Source: an uncultured Bacteroidota bacterium (GTDB taxonomy: Bacteria; Bacteroidota; Bacteroidia; Bacteroidales; CAIWKO01). Taken from it: a stretch of DNA of 26,098 nt. The number at the start of each line of letters is the position of its first letter. Position 1 is the stretch's first letter. The position numbers and the translations under genes are program-made. The DNA lies in contig CALGYY010000101.1 of the NCBI GenBank assembly GCA_937934705.1, positions 1-26,098 of the forward strand, given 5' to 3'. This document shows positions 7,377 through 15,700 of the stretch, in pieces. The notes below the pieces were generated by a model that saw only the letters and a list, made by a program, of their open reading frames with translations, did not search any database and was not told the origin of the DNA.

Positions 7377-8120
7377 TCAGGTATTCATGCCACCGCAGAC
7401 GTTCAGCACCTGACCGTTCACGTATGCGGAAAGGTCAGAGGCCAGGAAAAGGGCGGCATTCGCCACGTCGAGCGGGGTTCCCGGGCGTTTGAGCGGAATA
7501 TCCTCCAGCCATTTCTCACGGGCTTCTGCCGGGAGCTGGTGGGTCATTTCGGTTTCAATAAAGCCGGGTGCGATGGCATTGCAGCGGATGCTTCGCGATC
7601 CGAGTTCCTGTGCTATGGACTTGGTGAAGCCGATGATGCCTGCTTTGGTTGCAGCATAATTTGACTGACCGGCATTACCTGCCACACCAACTACTGAACT
7701 CATATTGATAATGGAGCCTGACCGCTGTTTAAGAAATTCTCTTTGTGCTGCTTTGGTCAGATTGAACACCGATTTCAGGTTAACCTTCATAATCAGGTCC
7801 CAGTCGGCCTCACTCATTCGCAATAAAAGATTGTCGCGTGTAATACCTGCATTATTCACAAGGACATCAATGCGTCCGAACTCGCTGATCACATCGTTGA
7901 CCAGCTTTTCGCTGTCGGTAAAAGAGCTGGCATCGGAAGCATAAGCTTTGGCTTTGATGCCCATGCTGTTCAATTCTGTTTCAAGTGCGGCGGTGGCATC
8001 ATTAAGAGCGATATCCGAGAAGGCGATCTGCGCACCGTTTTCGGCGAAGCGGAGCGCGATGGCTTTTCCGATTCCCCTGGCGGCCCCGGTGATGAGGGCA
8101 GTTTTTCCCTGAAGCAACAT
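7377..8120 (-). CDS. fabG: 3-oxoacyl-[acyl-carrier-protein] reductase
   Basis: A 247-residue short-chain dehydrogenase/reductase. It has the NADP-binding glycine motif TGAARGIG (11-18), NNAG (89-92), and the catalytic triad Ser142 (in MSSVVG), Tyr155 and Lys159 (YAATK). The GQSNYAATKAG segment and the C-terminal YVNGQVLNVCGGMNT are those of FabG, which reduces 3-oxoacyl-ACP in each round of fatty-acid elongation. It is cytosolic and normally a tetramer. It is not beside other fab genes here, so a role in another ketoreductase reaction is possible, although the match to FabG is strong. The ATG at 8120 lies about 17 nt downstream of the predicted transcription start. Confidence 0.92.
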   Translation of the reverse strand: MLLQGKTALITGAARGIGKAIALRFAENGAQIAFSDIALNDATAALETELNSMGIKAKAYASDASSFTDSEKLVNDVISEFGRIDVLVNNAGITRDNLLLRMSEADWDLIMKVNLKSVFNLTKAAQREFLKQRSGSIINMSSVVGVAGNAGQSNYAATKAGIIGFTKSIAQELGSRSIRCNAIAPGFIETEMTHQLPAEAREKWLEDIPLKRPGTPLDVANAALFLASDLSAYVNGQVLNVCGGMNT

Positions 8121-8142
8121 ATGGTTGAATGAATGGTTTCCC

Positions 8143-8150
8143 CAAAAGTA
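8143..8150 (-). promoter_or_regulatory. -7 box of fabG promoter
   Basis: Minus-strand TACTTTTG is an exact match to TAnnTTTG, with its 3' end 22 bp from the fabG ATG, implying a very short leader. No good TTTG at the -33 distance was found. Confidence 0.55.
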
Positions 8151-8198
8151 TAAATAATTCGCCTAAGGCGGAAGACAAATGACGTGAAAGCTTGTCAG

Positions 8199-8921
8199 TT
8201 ATTGACTTACCGGTTTGAAATTCCGGAGATTGCGTGCACTGAGGTTCTGGAAACTATGGCTTTCCTTATCCTTCTTCAGGTGATGATTCAGCACAATTTC
8301 GAAGCGGGAGGTGTCGAGAAAGATATCGAAGCGCATGTGGTCTTTCCTTTCGTTGCGGTGATCGAGGAAGATATCGTCGTGGTATTCATTAAGGATGCAT
8401 TTCCACAGTAGCTCAGAGCAATAAAACTCGGAAGTATCTTCCAGGTCGAAACCATGATCAAATGGAATTTCTTTTTTAAGGTATTCCCTCGCGCGCAGGC
8501 TGATCCCGCTGTTGTCAGCAGAATCGTTTCCGGAGCGGTAGCGAACCACGATCACCGAGTTATAGTGGCTGTCGCGGATAAAGGGATCAAAATCCTGTGA
8601 CTGCACGCCATCGTGGGGAGAGATTGATGAAGATACCGAATGGATGATCATTAATTCGTTCGTATCTTTACAAAGAATGGCGCAATGAGATATATCGTAC
8701 TGTTCATCAAGCTGTTCCACGATCATATCGCTGACAAAACCGAAACCGTGTCTGAGGATGATATCTCCGTCACGGAGCAGTGCTTTCTCTTCGGGTGTGA
8801 GGCGGTAATAGGTTACGGCCTGGTCACGCTCGGTGGATTTATTGTACAGATGTAAAAAAAGCCAGCTTCCGCCGGCTAAAATGAAAAGAGCGATGAAAAT
8901 GATTATGAGAATCTTTTTCAT
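8199..8921 (-). CDS. YiiX/YebB-like N1pC/P60-type cysteine hydrolase, membrane-anchored or exported
   Basis: A 240-residue protein with an N-terminal hydrophobic segment (about 3-26), so it is exported or anchored facing the periplasm. The body matches the permuted papain-like YiiX/YaeF family (PF05708-type): DGDIILRHG (51-59), a histidine in ISHCAIL (His79) and a downstream nucleophile cysteine in FYCSELLW (Cys168). In this circularly permuted fold the histidine precedes the cysteine. Members are predicted amidases, thioesterases or peptidases, and the substrate of most is unknown. Residues 180-240 form a charged tail rich in His, Asp and Arg. The gene lies 20 bp downstream of the DUF4878 lipoprotein gene on the same strand, suggesting one transcript. 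The family call is fairly secure; the substrate is not known. Confidence 0.75.
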   Translation of the reverse strand: MKKILIIIFIALFILAGGSWLFLHLYNKSTERDQAVTYYRLTPEEKALLRDGDIILRHGFGFVSDMIVEQLDEQYDISHCAILCKDTNELMIIHSVSSSISPHDGVQSQDFDPFIRDSHYNSVIVVRYRSGNDSADNSGISLRAREYLKKEIPFDHGFDLEDTSEFYCSELLWKCILNEYHDDIFLDHRNERKDHMRFDIFLDTSRFEIVLNHHLKKDKESHSFQNLSARNLRNFKPVSQ

Positions 8922-8941
8922 CGCTCCAAAAGCTTCAGATA

Positions 8942-9370
8942 TTACTCAACTACAGTCTCGTCAGTGGTAGCAGTAGTATCAACAGGCTCATCAACCGGGG
9001 GCTGATCTGTGCCTTCTTTTTTCATATCAACGAGCCATTTTCCGTCTTTCTTGATCAGCTCGATCTTTTCTTCTTTACCGTCGCTGAGGTAGGTGCAGGT
9101 AGATTTGTCTTCCTTGGTGTCGCACTTCAGGTTCTCAATCTTGGCTTCTTTCTGTTCCTGCTCGCCACCGATGGATGAAAAGCTTTCCATCATGTCGACC
9201 CACTGTGAGGTCTGCTCGGTTCCGAGTTTCTTAGCTTCAGCATATTCCTTCTTGTTCAGGTGGGTGAGGAATTTCTCAGCTACTGCTTCGGGAGTGTCGG
9301 TCTTGCTGCCGCATGCGTTAATAGCAACGATGATAACTGCCACAACTGCAAGTTTCAGTAAGTTCTTCAT
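8942..9370 (-). CDS. DUF4878-like lipoprotein
   Basis: A 142-residue predicted lipoprotein. A short hydrophobic signal ends in INAC, so Cys20 would be the lipidated residue. The mature part begins with the DUF4878 pattern TPEAVAEKFLTHLNKKEYAEAKKLG (about 26-50) and has IELIKKDGKWLVDMKKEG (about 107-124), as expected for the NTF2-like cone fold of that family. The last 20 residues are an acidic Pro/Thr/Asp tail. The ATG at 9370 was chosen because it starts the signal peptide and lies 36 nt below a textbook promoter; the in-frame extension to 9445 would run across that promoter. Function is unknown; DUF4878 proteins are small periplasmic or surface lipoproteins. It is the first gene of a likely pair with the YiiX-like hydrolase. 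Confidence 0.8.
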   Translation of the reverse strand: MKNLLKLAVVAVIIVAINACGSKTDTPEAVAEKFLTHLNKKEYAEAKKLGTEQTSQWVDMMESFSSIGGEQEQKEAKIENLKCDTKEDKSTCTYLSDGKEEKIELIKKDGKWLVDMKKEGTDQPPVDEPVDTTATTDETVVE

Positions 9371-9411
9371 AAATTTTGGTTTTTTAAGGTTATTAATTTC
9401 TTTTGACGCTG

Positions 9412-9442
9412 CAAATTTAGCAAAAAAAGCCTTGCCCCCAAA
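9412..9442 (-). promoter_or_regulatory. consensus Bacteroidota promoter of the DUF4878 gene
   Basis: On the minus strand, TTTG (9439-9442), 19 nt, then TAAATTTG (9412-9419). Both elements match the -33/-7 consensus of the Bacteroidota primary sigma factor at ideal spacing. This is the clearest promoter in the window. Confidence 0.82.
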
Positions 9443-9543
9443 CAATAATGCCTTTTTTTCACAAAACTTATAAACAATCCTCCCTCCTTGCCGGCCGTCG
9501 GCGGTGTTTACGGAATGTTTGCAGCGGTGAATAGGCTTTACCT

Positions 9544-9551
9544 TATTTTTG
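9544..9551 (+). promoter_or_regulatory. -7 box of the Nudix gene promoter
   Basis: TATTTTTG matches TAnnTTTG. A TTTG lies 22 nt upstream, slightly longer than ideal. The box ends only 14 bp before the ATG at 9566, implying a leader of about ten nucleotides or fewer. Confidence 0.6.
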
Positions 9552-9565
9552 CATCAGTAAAGATT

Positions 9566-10198
9566 ATGAAAAGCGGTGAATTGAGCAGGTTTACGGTCTT
9601 TCTTCGGGAAAGGCTCAGCGGGCAACTTCCGGGTAAAGAAGCTCATATGAAGATGGTACCGGGAAGCCGGGAGAAGGAATTCATAGCCGGCAGGGAGGTC
9701 AGAAAGTCGGCCGCCATGCTCCTTCTATATCCCAAGGAAGGGGCAGTTTACACGGTTTTGATCAGGCGTCCCCTTTACGGCGGTCATCACAGCGGGCAGA
9801 TTTCCCTTCCGGGGGGTAAACCGGATCCCGCGGATGCTGATCTCTGGCAGACAGCTCTCCGGGAAACCCGGGAAGAAACCGGCTGGCCCCCTGAAGGGAT
9901 TGAACTTATCGGGGCACTCAGCGAACTGTATATTCCGCCCAGCCAATTCCTGCTGAGTCCCTTTCTCGCTTTCAGTGCAGAAACGCCCGCTTTCAGTCCC
10001 GACCCTAAAGAAGTTGACCGGCTGATCGAAGCTGATATTGAAGGGTTTGCAACGAACCTGATTCTTGAGAAGGACATCCCGCTATTTGACGGCCGCCTGG
10101 TCCGCATGCCCTATTTCGACATACAGGGGGAAGTGGTCTGGGGAGCTACCGGAATGATAATGAGTGAATTCGCCGTATTAAAAGAGGCGTTTAACTGA
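9566..10198 (+). CDS. Nudix hydrolase, CoA pyrophosphatase type
   Basis: A 210-residue Nudix enzyme. The segment VLIRRPLYGGHHSGQISLPGG (about 63-83) is the UPF0035 signature of CoA diphosphatases. It is followed by the Nudix helix ALRETREETGW (about 97-107) with the metal-binding REx2EE glutamates. This group cleaves CoA or acyl-CoA to 3',5'-ADP and 4'-phosphopantetheine. The first Nudix-box glutamate is replaced, which also occurs in E. coli NudL-type proteins as I recall them. The ATG at 9566 was chosen because the N-terminus (RFTVFLRERLSGQLPGKEAH) fits the family; an upstream TTG would start before the promoter. The stop codon lies inside the 3' end of the convergent osmC gene, an 8-bp overlap. 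Confidence 0.87.
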   Translation: MKSGELSRFTVFLRERLSGQLPGKEAHMKMVPGSREKEFIAGREVRKSAAMLLLYPKEGAVYTVLIRRPLYGGHHSGQISLPGGKPDPADADLWQTALRETREETGWPPEGIELIGALSELYIPPSQFLLSPFLAFSAETPAFSPDPKEVDRLIEADIEGFATNLILEKDIPLFDGRLVRMPYFDIQGEVVWGATGMIMSEFAVLKEAFN

Positions 10199-10607
10199 TG
10201 ACCTCGATGCTGTGCGTCAATGGCACCCCCATTTTTAATTGCGCACTCACCCCGCAGTACTTCTCCTGGCTCAATTGAACGGCTTTTTCAAGTTTATCGA
10301 CAGGCAGGTCATGCCCTTTGAACCGATAAATGATGTTGATTGAACGGTAATGCCTGGGGTGTTCTTCTGTCAGTTCCCCCTCAACTGTCATACTGAAGGC
10401 TTCAGGCACGACTTTCATTTTTGCCAGGATAGCGATGACATCCATGCCGCTGCATCCGGCCAAAGCTGTCAGCAACAAGGGTTTGGGACGGGGTCCCTGG
10501 TCATTTCCGCCGACACTTACATCCGCATCAAGGATGAGCTTATGTCCGCCAATTTCGGCCTCGAAAGCCATATTATCCAGCCACTGACATTGAATTTCAT
10601 GTTTCAT
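10191..10607 (-). CDS. OsmC family protein
   Basis: A 138-residue OsmC/Ohr-fold protein, a typical length. The two conserved active-site cysteines are present: Cys52 in LAGCSGMDV and Cys118 in KYCGVSA. The family reduces organic hydroperoxides through this thiol pair; the subgroup with GNDQGPRPKPLLLTALAGCSGMD is the YhfA-like branch, whose physiological substrate is unclear. It is cytosolic, with no signal peptide. The start ATG at 10607 is the natural N-terminus. The gene is divergent from the exported deformylase gene (86 bp apart) and convergent with the Nudix gene, with which it shares 8 bp. No terminator stem separates the convergent pair. Confidence 0.88.
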   Translation of the reverse strand: MKHEIQCQWLDNMAFEAEIGGHKLILDADVSVGGNDQGPRPKPLLLTALAGCSGMDVIAILAKMKVVPEAFSMTVEGELTEEHPRHYRSINIIYRFKGHDLPVDKLEKAVQLSQEKYCGVSAQLKMGVPLTHSIEVIS

Positions 10608-10665
10608 AGGTAAACAATTTAATTTTCCCCCGGGTTAACGAAACGGGTGATCCTGAATTCTTTTC

Positions 10666-10673
10666 TATATTTG
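10666..10673 (+). promoter_or_regulatory. -7 box of the deformylase-like gene promoter
   Basis: TATATTTG matches TAnnTTTG and ends 20 bp before the ATG at 10694, giving a leader of about 15 nt. No TTTG is seen at the -33 distance. Confidence 0.55.
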
Positions 10674-10693
10674 CAATAATAATCAAAAAATTT

Positions 10694-11329
10694 ATGAAAA
10701 AGTACTTTCTGCTCCTGATCGCCCTTGCTTTTATCCCTGTTCTTTGTGCCTGTCACAAGGAGGACGAGCCTCCCGCAGATAACCCGCCTGAGACCATCGA
10801 CAGTCTTGCCTTCACCGATGCTGAAAAATCCCTGATCTTCAGCAATGGCAGGGATTCTTCCATGTATATCCTGAACTACTTCGTGTTTGCCGACTCCCTC
10901 ATTCTGAGGGCACAATCACGCAATGTCAATCTCAACGACACCACCACCCTGTTTTACCTGATTGACCGGATGAAAGTGACTGTTTTGCAGGCTGGAGGTG
11001 TCGGAATTGCAGCCCCACAGGTGGGGATCAGCCGAGATATTATCTGGGTTCAGCGCTACGACAAGGGAACCTGGAACAACCGTCCCTGGGAAGTTTATCT
11101 GAACCCGAGGATTACTGCATATTCTGACACCACCAAACTCCGTCCCGACGGATGTTTGTCAATACCCGGAATGCAGGACAATTCGCTCCGCGCGATATGG
11201 GTAGAAGTGGAATACGACCTGCCCGACGGGACACACAAATCGGAAAGAATCTCCCACGAATACACGGCCCACATCTTCCAGCACGAGATCGATCACCTGA
11301 ACGGCATTGTTTATCTCGACCGTCTTTAA
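10694..11329 (+). CDS. peptide deformylase-like lipoprotein (exported)
   Basis: A 211-residue protein with all three peptide deformylase motifs: GGVGIAAPQVG (101-111), DGCLS (152-156; usually EGCLS) and HEIDH (197-201). The metal ligands would be Cys154, His197 and His201 and the catalytic acid Glu198. Deformylases normally act in the cytosol, removing the formyl group from nascent proteins. Here the first 20 residues form a lipoprotein-type signal (MKKYFLLLIALAFIPVL, then CAC), with Cys20 the likely lipidated residue, followed by an acidic Pro-rich linker and an extra helical region (about 38-95) before the catalytic domain. Either the domain works outside the cytoplasm on formylated peptides, or it has a new amidase role; both are inferences. 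The gene converges with mscL, with 6 bp between the stops. Confidence 0.85.
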   Translation: MKKYFLLLIALAFIPVLCACHKEDEPPADNPPETIDSLAFTDAEKSLIFSNGRDSSMYILNYFVFADSLILRAQSRNVNLNDTTTLFYLIDRMKVTVLQAGGVGIAAPQVGISRDIIWVQRYDKGTWNNRPWEVYLNPRITAYSDTTKLRPDGCLSIPGMQDNSLRAIWVEVEYDLPDGTHKSERISHEYTAHIFQHEIDHLNGIVYLDRL

Positions 11330-11335
11330 TCGGGC

Positions 11336-11737
11336 CTACTGCTTGTTTTTCAAAAGGTCCCTGATCTCAGTCAGCAACTGTTCTTCCTTGCTGGGTTCAG
11401 CCGGTGCGGGTTTTTCTTCTTTCTTGCGGTTGGCCTTCTGGTAGACCTTCACGACAATGAAAACACAGAATGCGATAATCAGGAAATCAATCACATTCTG
11501 AATGAACATCCCGTAATTCAGTGTCACGGCAGGAACCTCCCCCACCGCGTCCTTCATTACGAACTTCAGGTCTTTGAAGTCCACATTACCAAGCAGCAAG
11601 CCGATCGGCGGCATCAAAATATCGCTCACCATGGAGCTTACGATTTTTCCAAAGGCTCCGCCGATGATAACCGCGGTTGCAAGATCGATGACATTGCCTT
11701 TCATGGCAAAGTCCTTGAATTCTTTCAGAATTCCCAT
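11336..11737 (-). CDS. mscL: large-conductance mechanosensitive channel
   Basis: A 133-residue protein, the normal MscL length. The N-terminal amphipathic helix MGILKEFKDFAMKGNVIDLA leads into TM1 with the pore-lining pattern AVIIGGAFGKIVSSMV (about 22-37), then the LMPPIGLLLG segment, a periplasmic loop (about 50-75), TM2 (about 77-98) and a charged cytoplasmic bundle ending in EEQLLTEIRDLL. MscL forms a homopentameric inner-membrane pore that opens under hypo-osmotic shock. It lies 18 bp downstream of the DUF3078 gene on the same strand, so they may be co-transcribed; no promoter box was seen in that gap. Confidence 0.95.
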   Translation of the reverse strand: MGILKEFKDFAMKGNVIDLATAVIIGGAFGKIVSSMVSDILMPPIGLLLGNVDFKDLKFVMKDAVGEVPAVTLNYGMFIQNVIDFLIIAFCVFIVVKVYQKANRKKEEKPAPAEPSKEEQLLTEIRDLLKNKQ

Positions 11738-11755
11738 AGTGATCTGTTTTTATGA

Positions 11756-12688
11756 TTAAAATTTATAAGAGAAACCCACACCCAGCACTTCCTTGAACTG
11801 TGTTCTGGGACCAGTCCGGTCTGTCACCCCATCCTTATTATCATCGATGCTGATCCTTACGTCATCATCATAAACCACATTTACAGTAACATTCGCAGAA
11901 ATGAACTCATTCACTTTCATGGCCAGCAACAGCTCGCCGTTTACGTCGATGTTCTGTGCATTTTTCAGGTAATTTGAGAATAAATCCAGCTTGGCCTGAA
12001 GGGTGATATTTTTAACAATATCGTATTTCACGGCTGCCTTAACATAGCCTCCAAACTCGCTCCTGGTTTTTTTCCCTGCGGTGATCAGGGAACCGAGATC
12101 ATCGTAAACTGCCGGATCAACACCGAATGCGCCCCGGTTGGCCAGGGTCTGGTTGTTGACAAAAGTCATCCTTCCGGTAAGGGGCGCAATCAGCAGGGTG
12201 AAATAATCAGCCGGCTTATAGTCCATCCCCAGTGCCACGATGAGGTAGGCAGGAGCCATAAAATCGGAAATCATCACACTGTCGTTCGGATAATTGAAAC
12301 CCTGCGCGAACTGCGTCTTAAAATTCAGCATAGCGCTGTAATACCAGTGTTTAAAGGCATACTGACCATATTTGGAACTGAAATCGATCTTGTCGTCGCT
12401 CTTGATGATCCCGGCTTTGCCCTGCTTCAGCAAACCATATCCCAATTCCAAAGTATTGTCCCACTGCGATCTTTTCTGATGGTAATTCGCAAACAGGCTG
12501 ACCATAGCAGATCCGGAGATGGAGTTCTGTCCACCTGCGGCCCAGTTCGACAAAGCGACCTGAGTGAGCATGAGTGAGGTTACACCACCTGCTTTCCAGG
12601 GCTTGGTTGTATCACTCTGTGCCATAACTCCTGAATGAATAACAGAAAGAAACACAGCAAGCAAAGTAATGATAATAAATCTTTTCAT
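11756..12688 (-). CDS. DUF3078 family outer membrane protein
   Basis: A 310-residue exported protein with a signal peptide (about 1-24, ending SGVMAQ). The mature N-terminus has the DUF3078 signature GGVTSLMLTQVALSNWAAGGQNSISG (about 34-59). The rest alternates in a way that suggests antiparallel beta-strands, and the chain ends in VGFSYKF, a terminal aromatic typical of outer-membrane barrels inserted by BamA. Family function is unknown. The ATG at 12688 was chosen because it starts the signal peptide; the longer in-frame ATG 24 codons upstream adds a non-signal-like stretch. It is probably the first gene of a pair with mscL. No TAnnTTTG box was found in the 61-bp gap upstream. Confidence 0.82.
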   Translation of the reverse strand: MKRFIIITLLAVFLSVIHSGVMAQSDTTKPWKAGGVTSLMLTQVALSNWAAGGQNSISGSAMVSLFANYHQKRSQWDNTLELGYGLLKQGKAGIIKSDDKIDFSSKYGQYAFKHWYYSAMLNFKTQFAQGFNYPNDSVMISDFMAPAYLIVALGMDYKPADYFTLLIAPLTGRMTFVNNQTLANRGAFGVDPAVYDDLGSLITAGKKTRSEFGGYVKAAVKYDIVKNITLQAKLDLFSNYLKNAQNIDVNGELLLAMKVNEFISANVTVNVVYDDDVRISIDDNKDGVTDRTGPRTQFKEVLGVGFSYKF

Positions 12689-12749
12689 GTTTATATTTTT
12701 ATTGTTTCGATTAATCCGATATGGCCACATATGTCTCACAAAAAAAAAA

Positions 12750-15700
12750 CTAAGGTACAATAATTTTCTTAGCGATCAGACCGGAGCCTGTCTGCAGCTT
12801 AACAAAATAAACCCCGGGCCGGTAGTCCGACAGGTCTTCTGTAATACTCAGCGCGGTTTCCGCTTTAAAGCCATGTCTGAACAAGCAGCGTCCCAGGAAA
12901 TCAGATATTTCGATAGTACCGTCGCAAGGTCCCGGAAAATCCGCCTCGATGTTAAGGACAGTTTCAGCCGGATTGGGAAAAAGGTTCAGCCGGATCTGTC
13001 CGGCGGAGCTCTGCTCCTCTATACCGCTCGAAAGGCCCACAGTGAACTGATAATAGATTTCACCTCCGAAGTCAGAGCCAAAGTTTTTATACACCTGTGT
13101 GGTATGTGTCGCACTCCGGAACCTCATACTTCCGCTGCCCTGTCCGGTATTGGCCCACCAGGTCAGGCCGTCTTCGCCCGTGTCAATCAGGCGGAAAATA
13201 TAGCAACCCTCGCCCAGGGTAAGGGTATCCGAATACTGCGTATTGGCAGCCAGGCCATCCCGTGACAGGATCAGGTTTCCTTCATGGTCAGTCAGGGTAT
13301 AGGAGTTTTCCCAGGGATTGTTGTTGGTTTTCAGCGCAACGACAAAGGTTGCCGGAAGTACCGGGACGTATGTAAATGGGGTGCTTTGCTCATTGTTATA
13401 AAGATACTCGTCAGTTGTACCATTGGGTTCTGACAGCCCGAAATGGAAGTAAGATGCACCCTGCGCCCAGGCAAATGTATCGAGAGTTACAGTTTCCTCT
13501 TCCAAAAATCCGAGATGACCTGTCCATTGGAACTCCGAAGGATCCGCGCCTTCAATTCCATAGGTAATCTTCAGCGATGTTAGCGGAGCAGATCCATGAT
13601 TAGCGATGACCAGGGCTGGCCGCGTACAAACGGGATTCATCCTTGCCCACATTTTATCTGTGTTCGGCGCGAGTATCCTGACGATTGCGGCATCCGTCGT
13701 GAAACTGGGCGGGCCGTAAGTGACCAGTTGATCCTCGATCTGATAATAATCCCATCCGCCGGTGCTGACGTAAGGTTCCACGTCATGATCAAGAAGAAGG
13801 GTATCGCCGGGGGTGCAATAAGGCGTAATTTCAAGATCATAGGTCCAGACTTCAGCACCCGGGCACCAGTTGGAGCGATCATAAACCCATGTTCCGCCCT
13901 GAGGATAAAGAGGATTGAGATCGCAGTTGTCGCGCCATACCAGGCGTGAGTACTGCTGGACACCGTTAACCTGAAAATAATGGTTTTTGGGACAGAACTC
14001 CGCACAATTCTGAGGGGTATCCATCCCGTGACCTGTTATTCGTGATTTCCAGCGGACACCATCCACGGTATCAGGAATAAAGATCTTCAAAGGAGTCAGG
14101 TGACTTTCGATCGGATCAGCACTCTGTCCGTAATTAAATCCACCGTTCCACAGGTTTTGCACCGAATAGACTTCACGTGGCGGCGTTCCCTCGATGAAAA
14201 GAAATCGCATATCAAGCAGTTCCTGCCAGTTTCCGGCCGCCAGGTGTACGCTGTCGCTGAGCAGGGTGCGGTAATCGCTTACATCAAATGTCCATGTCCA
14301 TCCTGTACCCAGACTGAGTCCGTTGCCATAAGGCGTGATATAGCGTGCCAGCTCGTATCGTATGACCTGGGGAAAATACTGAAAATAATCATAATAGGTG
14401 AGATACATTGAAGTGTCCGGATTCACGTATACAGATCCGGTCAGGATACTGTCGCCGTCGAATAGATAAATGAAATAATCTGCGGGCCACAGGATCACAG
14501 TATCCGTTGCCACACCCGGCTGGCTGACAGAGTCATTGTAGAAGACAATTTGCATGGGAACGTTCATCACGGAGTCCTGCACCCATACAGAATCTTTTTC
14601 CGATGTATAGACTCCCTGCTCCCACCTTACCACAGGGCGAACCTGCGATAAATGGAAGCCGGAGACCAGATCTGAGGGGTCCTTCAGGGCATTGTCAACA
14701 GCAATCATCACGGCAGGAGGATGGTTACCCGGTGCACTATCGGCAGCAAAGGCGTAATTTCCATCATCAAAGGTAAAATATGAAACCAGCTTGTTATAAT
14801 AAGGGTGAGAGGCAGTGAGGGGTACGTTATAAAATTGCTGGATGGTGGCGGCGTCCAGTTCCGCATCGAATACTGCAAAGTCATCCATTTTGCCGGCATA
14901 GGACTGTGAACCGCCCCAATTGCCTCTGCCGATCAGGAAGCGGTCAATCGGCTGCAACAGCCTGTTCATCCCGCTTCCGCTGTGCCATAGCACACCATTA
15001 CAATATATTTTAAGCGTGCCCGCGGTAATATTCTTGGTAAAAGTCCAATGATTCCACTTCCCCTCTGTTTCATTCAGCGTCGCCGCCTTGTTGATGCGGT
15101 CGTAAGAAGATCCGCTGTTACCGGCATCCCAGTATATATTGCTGTTCGACCAGGGAAGATGGACATTCAGCACACGGTTCCCGCCGGCATCAACGCCTTC
15201 GAAGCAGGTTCCGTCCTGGGGCTGAAGGAGCGGGTTCCCATATGCGAGGAACGACACGGTGACCACTGAATCCAGACCCTGGAAAGCGCTGTTCACCGGG
15301 GCGTCAACATAGCTGCCCGGGCTGAAGCCTGCTGCCCTGTCGCTGCATGCACGGGTCATCACGGCTTTGAAGCCGGCATCTTCTGCTGACAGCAGGTAAT
15401 CGCTGCCAGTGAGCAGGTTATTGAAAGAGAATTCTGCCAGAATGTTGGATGTTCCATCCCAGTTGAAGGGGTTCACAAACTGAAGTATGGCCCAGGAGGT
15501 ATCGGCAAAACCGGTATGCTGCGCATAACACTCTGTAAATCCAGCCCCATCAGGAATCTGAGGTCCAAGACTATCTGTAGTCACAGGCTTCAGACGGATC
15601 GTGAAATCTTTCAGCAGACTGCCGGTTTGCTTAAGGTGCAGACCGATGCCACTGAGCGGCCCGGCGGTAAGGCCGGCAGTGATTAGTTCAGAAGCACGCC

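Noticed and set aside
7236..7664. Plus-strand open frame in the fabG-decarboxylase gap
   Set aside because: Two thirds of it is antisense to fabG; the remainder is rich in Arg and Cys with no recognisable features.
8160..8171. Small palindrome CGCCTAAGGCG downstream of the YiiX-like gene
   Set aside because: The stem would be only three or four pairs once a loop is allowed and it lacks a proper T tract, so it is not supported as a terminator.
12669..13265. Plus-strand open frame across the 3' end of the PNGase F-like gene
   Set aside because: It overlaps the T9SS tail coding region and the DUF3078 start on the other strand, and its translation shows no family features.
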